NCBI RefSeq assembly: GCF_028009165.1
Contig: NC_079244.1
Span: 3,844,001 to 3,908,000, forward strand
Source of the DNA: Akanthomyces muscarius
Taxonomy: Eukaryota; Ascomycota; Sordariomycetes; Hypocreales; Cordycipitaceae
Direction of reading: 5' to 3'
DNA length: 64,000 nucleotides
The position numbers and the translations under genes were made by a program. The notes below the pieces were generated by a model. It saw only the letters and a list, made by a program, of their open reading frames with translations. It searched no databases and had not been told where the DNA came from. Shown in pieces: positions 42,303-52,072 of this stretch. Each line of letters starts with the position of its first letter. The first letter of the stretch is position 1.

Positions 42303-43734
42303 TTATACGCCGACCACGGTCTCCTTTTTTCCGCCTAGCTGCATATATTCCCAGCAAACTGATGACGTTAGTTGGCATACTACACTCGAATGCGATACAG
42401 AATAAACTTACTGTCAAAGCCCAAATCGTCGCGGAAATAGGCATGCATAACATCTTCGCCTGAGACAGTGCCACTGTCGGGGCTAGAAGCAACAGCCTTC
42501 TTGCCAACAGCGAGACCAATGACGGCCGGGAACTGTGTGAGCTCGCTATACTTGGCTTCATGGCCGCCAGTGACTCGGTCGCGCAAGATGGTCTGATGAA
42601 TGTTATGGGCGACGAAGTGGCCGCCATGCATGGCGCCACCACAGCGCTTAATTCCGCTCCAGCGGGCAGCATCGCCGGCACAGAAATGGTAGTCGGCATT
42701 GGGGGTTCCCTCCACAATAGTGAGGCTTAAAGATTAGTATCGTAAGCTGCTGGTGGTGATCAAGAAAACAACATACTTTGGGTTAATCTTGACCAGATTA
42801 TTTTCATCTAGGGCCGTGGAGGGCATATACGTGGTGGTTGAGGCAGGCTGCGAAACAGCCATGATGACCTCACTAGCTGCCATCTTGTGACCATTGACAA
42901 ACTCAATCTCGTACTTGGTGCTTCCATCCATTGTATCCACACGTGCGGACTTGCTGAGACGGTGGTTCATCAGCACATTTACGCCACTCTCACGCAGCAG
43001 CGCTAGCGCAATGTCCTTGCACTCGTCAGAGAGCGCCTCGGAGGAGAGCAGCTTGTCACGCGAGTGCACGAGCGTAACGTCAATTCGAGGATGAACAACC
43101 TTGAGTTCGGCAGCCATCTCGATACCGACAGCGCCGCCACCGACGACCACAACACCGTGCTGGGCATTGCTAACAGCGTGGATATGCTCAGCTGCTTCAA
43201 CCAGGTACTGTTTGCGGGAGAGTGACTGTGGGACCACAGGCCACACACGACGGAGGCCTGATGCGGCGACAAAGAAGTCGTAGGTATGTTCGGTCGCGAC
43301 CTTGGTGACGGCGTCGAGAGTCGTGACGGTCTTGGAGGCACAGTCGACACTGGTGACGGAGCCGATGACGACTCTGATGTTGGGGTGCTGCAGACCGGGA
43401 ATGTCTTGGAACTTGACCCAGGCCTTTTTAGAGTAGTCGGAGTCGGCGAGAGCAAGCGGGGAGCCAATAAGATGATCTGGTGGTGTTAGGCACAGCCATG
43501 CTTTTTAAACTTCTCCCTTGCAAAGTACTTACAGAATCCGTCTCGCTCGTCGGCGATGGTGATCTCGACGGCCATCTTCTCGAAGTCGGTGACGTGGGGG
43601 TACGCCTGACCAGCCATGCGCGGGCTGGCACCAGAGGCCAGATCCAGCAGATTCAGGGCAGTAGAGAGGCCGGCATAGCTGCCACCAGCAATGAAAACAC
43701 GCACTGGTGCGGAACTCGGGGGGATGGAACTCAT
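42303..43734 (-). CDS. AMID/AIF2-like FAD-dependent NAD(P)H oxidoreductase
   Basis: Four exons, 43734-43533, 43476-42777, 42725-42412 and 42358-42303, all introns GT-AG (50-57 bp), encode 423 residues. The N-terminal FAD-binding fold has VFIAGGSYAGLSTALNLL. The second nucleotide fold has GVVVVGGGAVGIEMAAEL. The FAD-closing block is NADYHFCAGDAARW. This is the AMID (apoptosis-inducing factor-like, FSP1/AIF2) branch of pyridine nucleotide-disulphide oxidoreductases; there is no mitochondrial targeting peptide and no clear membrane segment. It lies between SidF- and SitT-like genes, and its promoter is shared with the ABC transporter and has iron-type GATA sites. A role in siderophore metabolism, for example reductive iron release or redox balance, is inference. 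The last exon (19 codons) is the least certain part. Confidence 0.85.
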
Positions 43735-44419
43735 TTTGCTGGAATCTCTTGAAAATCGAGCGGCTGAATGAGGAGCAGAGGTGAATAAACGGTATTGGGG
43801 TGAGCAAGGAGCAGGATGTTGTACAGAGTAATTAAGCGGCTGGCTTCGGTGTGGGGTGGGGAGTACTTGGCGTTTGGTGGAGAAGATGGAGGAAAGGGAG
43901 AAGAAGTTGGTGAAACGAGGAGATGGGAAAGATGCAAGAATTGGTCTGGCCTTGAGAGGGACTGCGATGCGGCTTGCAGCCAAAGTAAAGAAATTGGGGG
44001 CGTTGATTGCCCTGTAGAATATACAAGTCGTGCAGGTAAAAGCCATGGGAAGAAAAAAGATAGTTAATATTGTCAAACGCAATTTGAATATGAACAAGCT
44101 ATTAGTTATAGCGCGTGCCCAAGGACAAGGACATTTTTGTAAATGCCAGGTGCCACGGAAGGGAAGGGCATGTGGCCAATATACCAGTACTGCACAATGC
44201 GCTCCCCTTACAGGACCTACTCACCCTGAGTACTAGCCATGGTTTTTGGGCATAGTACAGATTAAAAATACTACTCAACAAGTTGGACGCAGGTGGCCAA
44301 ACTTGTTAGACTCAATGCCAAAATGTGGGAGCTTGTGAACTAGGGTGCCATCTCCTTCGGAGCGAGACCGCTACGAGCGCCGCTTGTGTGCGGGAGCCGC
44401 CCGCCCGTTAATAACTTAG

Positions 44420-44428
44420 TTATCTGAT
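44420..44428 (-). promoter_or_regulatory. Iron-type GATA site ATCAGATAA
   Basis: Exact ATCWGATAA match on the minus strand, 686 bp upstream of the AMID-like start codon. Confidence 0.75.
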
Positions 44429-44639
44429 CCGCGGCCGGCACCAACCTCGGACCAGCTGGCCAAGAGCATCAGGTACGACATTCGCAGGTAAAATGAAGGA
44501 GCGCGCCATGTACGTAATCCCAACTCTCTTTTTCGCCTTTGCATGCACATTTTCAGCATGGGAGAGATTCTGTCTCTGTGGCTTGACCCAGATACGACTG
44601 ACCCGCTGGGTGGGCGCACAGAAGCCAAATAAAATTCTG

Positions 44640-44648
44640 ATCAGATAA
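44640..44648 (+). promoter_or_regulatory. Iron-type GATA site ATCAGATAA
   Basis: Exact ATCWGATAA match in the AMID-like/ABC divergent promoter, preceded directly by a partial inverted copy (CTGATCAG). Confidence 0.75.
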
Positions 44649-44830
44649 TTCGGTACATAGGCACTTCATAACAACACTAATTATACTAGTAATATGAACC
44701 GCCCAAACTGTTTACTCACTGCTCTCAGCTGCCACTGTGGCGACGGCTCTGCCAAGAATGCCCACAACCACGGGTCGGTCCCTGGGCACAGGCGTTATTG
44801 CTCAGGGTATCCGTGTGCTGGCGCAAAAGC

Positions 44831-44839
44831 ATCTGATAA
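44831..44839 (+). promoter_or_regulatory. Iron-type GATA site ATCTGATAA
   Basis: Exact ATCWGATAA match in the AMID-like/ABC divergent promoter, 71 bp from an inverted site at 44902. Confidence 0.75.
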
Positions 44840-44901
44840 CCGGACAAATGAGCCATTTAACACCACTGAGCCCGGTCCACGTGCCTGGGCCAACTTGATA
44901 A

Positions 44902-44910
44902 TTATCTGAT
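44902..44910 (-). promoter_or_regulatory. Iron-type GATA site ATCAGATAA
   Basis: Exact ATCWGATAA match on the minus strand, with a further TTGATAA core directly before it (44895-44901). Confidence 0.75.
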
Positions 44911-45975
44911 CCTTTGATGCCCCACATGTGCGTGCGGAGCCAAGCCAGCGCAGCACTGGAGCACTAACTTAGTTACCAGTAACAAGTACTGGTCAAAACT
45001 TGCCTGCCAGCAAGTTTATTTTTACAGGTCTCAGTCCTTGAAGTTAGCTAGCGAAACCTTGCTTTCATAGCAATTATTAACTAGTCTCCTCAGCTCTCTT
45101 CTCTTGCCCGTTACCAGTAACGTGTGCCGCCGATGCATCTCTTGACCTCGCACTTTCCAGGCCCGCGACTTCCCCGTTAAACCAGTCTCATGCCGCCATC
45201 TCCACACCCTCTTTTCTCTATTCGCAACATGGGCCACGCCCACCCATTCTGTCGGCATGTCCTATGCCCCTGTGCGTCTCAACCCATCAACTCAGCCTCT
45301 TGCCCTGCCATGCTCCGCTCGCTGCCCCGCTCGTATGTACGGGTTACTTGCTCGCTTCACGAAGCACTGTTCCAAATTATTAGTCTCCATCGACTTGTTC
45401 CCAAATTCTGGCACTCGAGTAATCAGGCATTGCGGGGCGGGTGGGAGGGACGGGTGGGCAGGGGGTGCAAATACGGTGCACAAGAAAGAAGCATGGCAGA
45501 TACTTGCTGGCACCCCAAAGGTACTTCCTGGCAGAATTCAGATACATCCTGTCTTGCTCCACGTCGTTACCCAACTGGCTGTTCTGGCATGACAGCTCTA
45601 GAGAAGCTAGCCATGCCTAAGTAGCATCATGTCACCTTAACAATGGTATGGACTCTCCTCGGTTCTGGTTTCTAAGGAATCTCTTGCAGGGACACAGTCC
45701 AGTCCTACCAGGACTTGCGCTTGCTCACCAACTGCCTGTCGCTGTGGATCATGGAGCTTCTGGTTAAAGTACATCCTAGCACCATAGTCACAATTCTCTC
45801 CTTCGGCAGACCGAGCAGTTGTAGAAGTTCCAAACGAGCCGAGAAAGCAACCGTAAACTCCGTTTTTTTTTTGTTATTCTTGCTTTGTGCCATCATTTCT
45901 GTCAAATTCCCACTGGCTGATTGCCATCCAGCTCAAACAGCGCTTGCTTACTTGCTTTTACTTCAATCTTTGCCC

Positions 45976-45984
45976 TTATCTGAT
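45976..45984 (-). promoter_or_regulatory. Iron-type GATA site ATCAGATAA
   Basis: Exact ATCWGATAA match on the minus strand, only about 120 bp upstream of the proposed ABC transporter start codon. Confidence 0.75.
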
Positions 45985-46104
45985 TCGAAGTTGTGTTTTG
46001 GCTACCCTCGATCATGGTTGTGGCTTTTGATTAAATATCTAGAGTTCCTAGAGCCGCATCCAATCAGCTTAGCCATCGCCATCGAACCGAGCAACACCTC
46101 CGAG

Positions 46105-49100
46105 ATGAAGCAACCATCGCCCGAGCCAGACCAGCCCAGCAGCCAAGGCCACAGCGCCATCGCTGATGACGACGGCAGCGCATCGACCCAAGACTGCGAC
46201 CTCGCGCCAACCACCGATGCCACTGCCACTGTACCGGCCGTGCCAGTCAATGGATCTTCTGTAACTCCAGCTGAGCTTTCCAAGGCTGTCGAAGACGAGG
46301 GATCGGCCGCGTCATCTGGTGAGCAGATACCAGCAAAAAGAGAGACTGTACGCACCCTCCTTCACAATCAATGCGCTGTATGATATCGATCTCCAACTTT
46401 GCGATATAGTTCTTTACCTACTTCCAGCTCCTAGTCTATGCGAATCCGACATGGAAAGACCATCTCCTTCTCATGGGCGGTTTCATCATATCCGCCGCTG
46501 CTGGCGTCCCAATACCTCTCATGGGAATATTCTTCGGTCAGCTTGTCGACGACCTCAACCAAGGCACGTGTGACGCCAAAGATCGTGCTGGCCTTCTCAG
46601 AGTGTCCCCCGACGAGCTGCAGCATTCAGTCAACGAAAAGGTTCTCAAGCTTCTCTACATTGGCATAGCTAGCTTTGTTCTCATTTATGCCTACCTTGTC
46701 TGTTGGGCTATTCTCTCACGCCGCCTCGAAGCCCGCATTCGCGATGCCTATTTTCGCGCCATACTGCGCCAGGATGCCAGCTTCTATGACAAGCGCCAGG
46801 CTGGCGAGCTATCGTCCCGCCTCAACGCGGACATGCAGATCATTCAGTCTGGTACCTCAGAAAAGGTCGGCATATGCATCGCCTGCACGTCTTTCTTCAT
46901 TACGGCCTACGCCGTGGGCTTTGCGAAGGATGCAAAGCTCGCCGGCATGCTCATCTCCCTCATTCCAGCGTTCTTACTATTGTCCGTGGTCGGCAGCTAC
47001 TTTACGCAAAAGTTTACCACTGCTATGTCGAATGCTATTGCGTCAGCTTCTTCTGTCGCGCAAGAGACTCTGTCGCATATTGCTGTCGTACAGGCTTTCA
47101 ACGCCGGTCCTCGCCTCGAAGCCAGATTCGCCGCCGCAATGAGTCTTGCTCGCAGTGAGGGTATCAAAAAAGCATTTGTAGCTGCTCTGCAGGCCGGTGC
47201 GCTCTATTTCGTTGCTTACTCGGCCAATGCGCTTGCTTTTTGGCAGGGAAGTCGCCAAATTGCCGATGCTGTTGGGTCAAAAGACGGCACCACTGTCGGC
47301 GACATCTACGTCGTCATTTTTCTGCTAGTAGATGCCTGTATCGTCTTAGGATCTATCGCTCCCTATCTCCCGATGCTCGGTGCAGCTGCTGCGGCTTTTC
47401 GAAAGGTGCGGCAAGATATCGACGCGCCCATCTCCATTGACTCCGGCTCGGATCAGGGCGACACGCCTCCCGCTACCACTGCTGGCGGTATCCAATTTCA
47501 TGGGGTAACATTTGCTTACGTATCCCGTCCTGATCGCCCCGTCCTAAAGAAAGTTTCATTTGAGTGTCCTGCCGGCAAATACACCGCACTCGTGGGTCTC
47601 TCCGGCAGTGGAAAATCTACCGTAGCTGGTCTAACTACACGTCTGTACGATCCTACTGAGGGAATCGTTACACTCGACGGCCGCGATCTCCGAGATCTCA
47701 ATGTCAAGAACTTGCGCAGTTTTATCAGTCTTGTGCAACAGGAGCCCTCTCTCCTTGGCCGCTCTGTTCTTGAAAATATTGCTCTCGGGGCTCTCAATTC
47801 ACCTTGGGGGCATCACCGGAAGTTCCAGGCCATCATTGAAAGCCCGATCCTGGCGCAGCTTGCTGCTAAGCTCCAAGAAGGAACTGATGTAGACATGGCA
47901 GCGCAGGAATTTGGCCCCAATGTAATTGAGCTTGTTTCTATGGTTCGTGAAGCTGCCAAACTCGCTGACGCCGCCTCTTTCATCGAAAAACTGGAGAGTG
48001 GCTATGGCACTGATGTCGGCACCAGCGGCAAGCTTGTCAGTGGTGGACAGAGGCAACGCATTGCTCTCGCACGTGCTCTGATCCGCGATCCTAGGATATT
48101 GATTCTTGATGAAGCAACCTCCTCTCTAGACTCTACTAGCGAGCGACGCATACAAGCGGCCGTTGAATCCATTGCCAAGGATCGCACACTGATTGCCATT
48201 GCACACCGTTTGTCCACCATCAAGAATGCTGACAACATCATTGTCATGAGCAATGGTGATGTCCTCGAACAAGGTACACACAGTGAGCTGATGGCTATTA
48301 ATGGCAATTATGCTGGCATGGTTCGTCTTCAGAACGTCGAGGCCGAGAAGCATGAGGACAGCGTCTCGCTGGCGAGTACTGCCCGCGGCGACATTGAAAC
48401 TGACGTGCCGTCCCGCGATTCCATCATCAAAGAAGATGAGCCGGTCAAGTTCCGTGATATTGTCATGGAGTCTCATGTTCACGGCGCCCCGGATAATGAG
48501 GATGCAGCTACCGCTCAGGTCGACCTGGATGCCAACAAGTCGACTGGAACAGTCCTCCGCAGCATGCTCAGACTCATCCGGCCCAACCTTCTCTGGCTCT
48601 TCATTGCCATGTCTTCCGGCGTTATTGTCGGCCTCACCTTTTCCGCTTCCGGTCTTATTTTCGGCAACACTATCGGCAATGTCAGTCCCTGCAACACCGC
48701 CAGCCGCATTAAATGGGCAGGCCGCTTCTTTGGTGGTCTTTTCTTTATGCTTGCCGTCGTCGAGTTGCTCGCCAACTCAGCTAGCTGGTCTGGCTTTGGC
48801 TACGTTGCCGAGAATCTCCTCTACCGTATTCGCTTGCTTACTTTCCGCTCCTTGTATCAACAGGATATAGACTGGCACCAGGCCAGCGGCCGCACACCAG
48901 CATCTCTGCTGTCCGTCATTACGGCCGACACAGCCGCTGTCGGCGGTTTCAGTGGTTCCATTGTTGGCACAATGTTCTCTGTCATGGTCAACTTTTTAGT
49001 CGCCATCATCATGTCGCACATTATCGCTTGGAAGATCGCCGTTGTCTGTCTCGTGACTGTGCCTCTATTACTCGGTTCGGGTGTCATGCAGGTACGCTCG

Positions 49101-50345
49101 CTCTCCCAGTTCGAACGCAAGCATGCCAGCGCGTTTTCTTCGGCTATTGGTATCGCTGTCGAGGCCATCAACTCGTTCAAGACTGTGTCTTCGCTGTCCA
49201 TTGAAGATGAGGTTCTGGGAACGTATCGTCGTGCACTGGCTGCGCCGCAGAAGGAAATCGCGGTTTTTAGCCTATGGACCAACTTCTGGCTCGCCATGGC
49301 AAACAGCACCTGCAACCTCATTTATGCCTTTGCCTACTGGTGGGGTTCTACGCGCATCATCAAAGGCGAGAACACACAGACACAGTTTTTGATTATTCTG
49401 ATGGCGATGCTCGTCAGCGCGCAACTCTGGGGTCAGATGTTCAGTCTGGCGCCTGAAATTTCACGTGCTCGTGCTGCCGCCTCTCGCATTCTGAGTCTGA
49501 TTGATATTGACTCCGTAAAACAACTACCGTGCGAGAGGGAGATTGCGGATGTTGAGGCTGATGCACAGCCTTCAAGCATGCCGTCTGCTTCGAAGCAGGG
49601 CTCTACAGTCACCTTCAAAGATGTCGCATTTAGCTACCCAGCTAGACACAATGTTCAGATTTTGAAAGGCATGTCATTGACCGTTACTGCAGGTCAATTC
49701 TGCGGTCTCGTTGGCCCTTCTGGAGCTGGCAAGAGTACGATAATGTCGCTCGTGCAGCGCATGTACCGCCCGTCCGCTGGCGTGGTTGAGATTGACGGCT
49801 TGGACATCTGCGCTAGGGAAGGCACCGAGTTTCGCGACGACATAGCGGTTGTACCGCAAGACTGCGCTCTGTTTGAGGGCACTATCAGATTCAACGTCAG
49901 CATGGGTGGCCGCCCTGGCAGCGAACCCACCGACGCCGAGATTGAAGAAGCATGTCGCTTGGCCAATATTCATGACACTATTGCAGCGCTGCCCGACGGC
50001 TACAGCACAGAGTGTGGTCCTAACGGTTCGCGTCTTTCTGGCGGTCAGCGTCAGCGTCTGGCGATTGCGCGTGCGCTCGTCCGTAAGCCCAAGCTTCTGC
50101 TACTCGATGAAAGCAGCAGCGCTCTCGACGCCGAGAGCGAGCGCGCACTGCAGGAAGGGCTAGAACGGGCAGCCAAGGGCATTACTGTCATTGCCATCAC
50201 CCATCGACTGCACACGGTGCGCAAGGCTGATGTCATTTTCGTGATAGAGGCTGGGCAAGTTGTGGAAAAGGGGCGTCACGACGAGCTTTTGGAGAGAAGT
50301 GAATCATATAGGGTAAATGCCTTGTCGCAAATGCTGCCAACATGA
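46105..50345 (+). CDS. sitT: Full-length ABC transporter (ABCB/MDR type), SitT-like
   Basis: Two exons, 46105-46377 and 46428-50345 (50-bp intron, donor GTATGA, acceptor TTCCAG), encode 1396 residues arranged TMD-NBD-TMD-NBD. The first 90 residues are a low-complexity cytosolic tail. NBD1: Walker A GLSGSGKST (about 481), signature VSGGQRQR (about 628), Walker B ILILDEATSSLD. NBD2: GPSGAGKST (about 1187), LSGGQRQR (about 1295), LLLLDESSSALD. Both catalytic glutamates are present. It belongs to the MDR/Pmd1 group of fungal exporters. In A. fumigatus the siderophore locus includes an ABC gene (sitT) next to sidD, so transport of a siderophore or related compound is likely by context; general drug export is the alternative. 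The start was chosen because splicing restores VYANPTWKDHLLL before the first helix. Five iron-type GATA sites lie upstream. Confidence 0.88.
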
Positions 50346-52072
50346 CTACCCGTCTGTTGATGTCAGTGGCACTCTCTAGTCCTTCATGTATGGCACGGTC
50401 TCTCGATTGTAGACGCTCCGTAATATCTTTATGTTCAATGTTTCGTGTTGCTAGGTGTGGACAGTCAGGGGGGTGGGGGTCTTGATGCAGAGAGAGCGGC
50501 GCACTGAACCCACGATAGGACTCTTTCGGTAATTCAGCCCAGCAGCGAACGAAGAGCAAGCCTTTTACGTACTCGCGGAGTAACCATGTTTTCCACTACG
50601 CCATTACGTGGTGCCAAACACCCACGCCACCTAAGTAGAAGCAGTGACTTGTCACACGTTTTATCGCAAAGCGATTTCAATTATTCCTACTATTGTTATT
50701 CCTGGTAACCTTTATTGTCATATTATATCTCTCGCCCTTTAGTTAACTCTCCTAGATTTACCATAACTACAATTCTCCTTTATTTTCCTTCTCATTATAA
50801 TGACTAACAGCCACTGGCGTCTTTTTTCGGTAGTTAGTACCTCGTCACCCTGCTCGTCAGCTGGCATGCTCGTCTGATGTGTCTCGATGAAGTCGTGCTG
50901 TCTGTTAGCCCGGGCACTAAGTTAGGTATTGTGCGGTTGGCCCCGTGCCGTGTCAGGCAGCCGTGTGTCAGAGCTGTCTGGGCGTGCCTACCCAGGTCAA
51001 ACCCCATACCTTGGCAGCGGAATGAACGGGCAGCTGTTCAAGGTTGCTGACCGCTTAAATAGCCAGGTGTAAGAGAAATGAAAATAGAGCATCATTTGAG
51101 TTTGAAAGAGCGAAAAATGTTGCAGCTTGCCCAACCTCTAGTGGCAGTGGACTGGCGGAGGGCCCGAATGGAACCCTCTCATTGGCCAGAACCACCGATC
51201 GTCCCAATTTTGTACGATGGCCACCACAGAGCTCTGGGTGGCCACAAACTAGTTATGTAAAATAGACCTTCACCACCACGAATAAGAACCGAAAACTGCT
51301 TTTATCCTATCGCGATACTATCACCCTGTGATCAACAAAAAGCCACTGCGGGCGATGGCGGTCAACGGTGCAAGCATCGTACAGTCAAGGCTTGCTTTTT
51401 TGCCGTACAAGCACCGTGCCACTGCAGCCAACGGTACCTAGGTACCTACCTGCTACCGTACTGTGCACTGTGATAAGCCAGTTAGCCAAAAGGGTCAGCT
51501 ACCTAGGTAGGTAGGTAGATCCTGAACCCCCCTCCTCCCTAAAGCCCCCACGCTGCCTCTGGCGTCCTGAATGCAGCGCTTCTTACTGGCGGCCAGCTAA
51601 GTAACTATCTTTGGGCCTCCACAACCTAAATAATTGTAGCCACAAAGGAGGACTGGCTTTATATCCATCACTGCCCACCCGCCTGACGCTGACGGCAGGG
51701 CGTGACTAGTCAACTAACTAGCATTCAGTACCTAGCACGCGCCTGAAGAACCGGGGCAGCTAGGAGCCGTCGTTCTTCCGCATCCATCATCCCTCATCCT
51801 CAACACACAGCGCAACCATTCGGGACCCGTCCTGCCCAGAAAGTCCCTCCTCTGTTTCTCGCACCGTCACTCTTGGCCCTTCACCACCATCCCGCAGCCA
51901 CGTACCCGGACGAAGCAATAGCGAGCGAGGAGGGATCCCAGCCACACCTGCGCCCGACTCCGACGCCATCGAGCTTCTCGACTATCCCGACAGACTTTCC
52001 AAGGAGATACGAAAGCAGCACCGTCGCAAGAACCGTGAGACGAAGCGCCTCTGGCTCGAGGCACAGGATGAG
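50346..52072. other. Intergenic region upstream of the phosphate transporter
   Basis: Contains an AT- and pyrimidine-rich stretch at about 50680-50810 and an ACCT/AGGT palindromic tract at 51430-51520. Short frames have no recognisable content. Confidence 0.5.
51430..51520. repeat. ACCTAGGT-type palindromic tract
   Basis: Two clusters of the block (GGTACCTAGGTACCTACC near 51433, and CTACCTAGGTAGGTAGGTAG near 51500) match the tracts in other intergenic gaps of the window. Confidence 0.75.

Larger units (their letters stand above)
43735..46104. promoter_or_regulatory. Divergent promoter of the AMID-like and ABC transporter genes
   Basis: A 2.4-kb gap with five exact ATCWGATAA sites (44420, 44640, 44831, 44902, 45976), the densest set in the window. 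The frames inside (for example 45190-45624) overlap on both strands with no recognisable content. A CCAAT box (reverse of ATTGG) occurs at about 44176. Confidence 0.65.

Noticed and set aside
43486..44097. Extension of the AMID-like first exon upstream to 44097
   Set aside because: The frame is open upstream, but the residues before MSSIPPSS are low-complexity and no conserved N-terminus or organelle signal appears; the ATG at 43734 gives the normal start just before the FAD motif.
44340..44430. GC-rich stretch resembling a second tRNA
   Set aside because: No T-loop consensus and no pairing acceptor or anticodon stem could be formed.
48490..48530. Possible gene break between the two halves of the ABC transporter
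   Set aside because: The frame runs without stop through the linker (about 48350-48550) and both halves complete a standard full-size ABCB protein.
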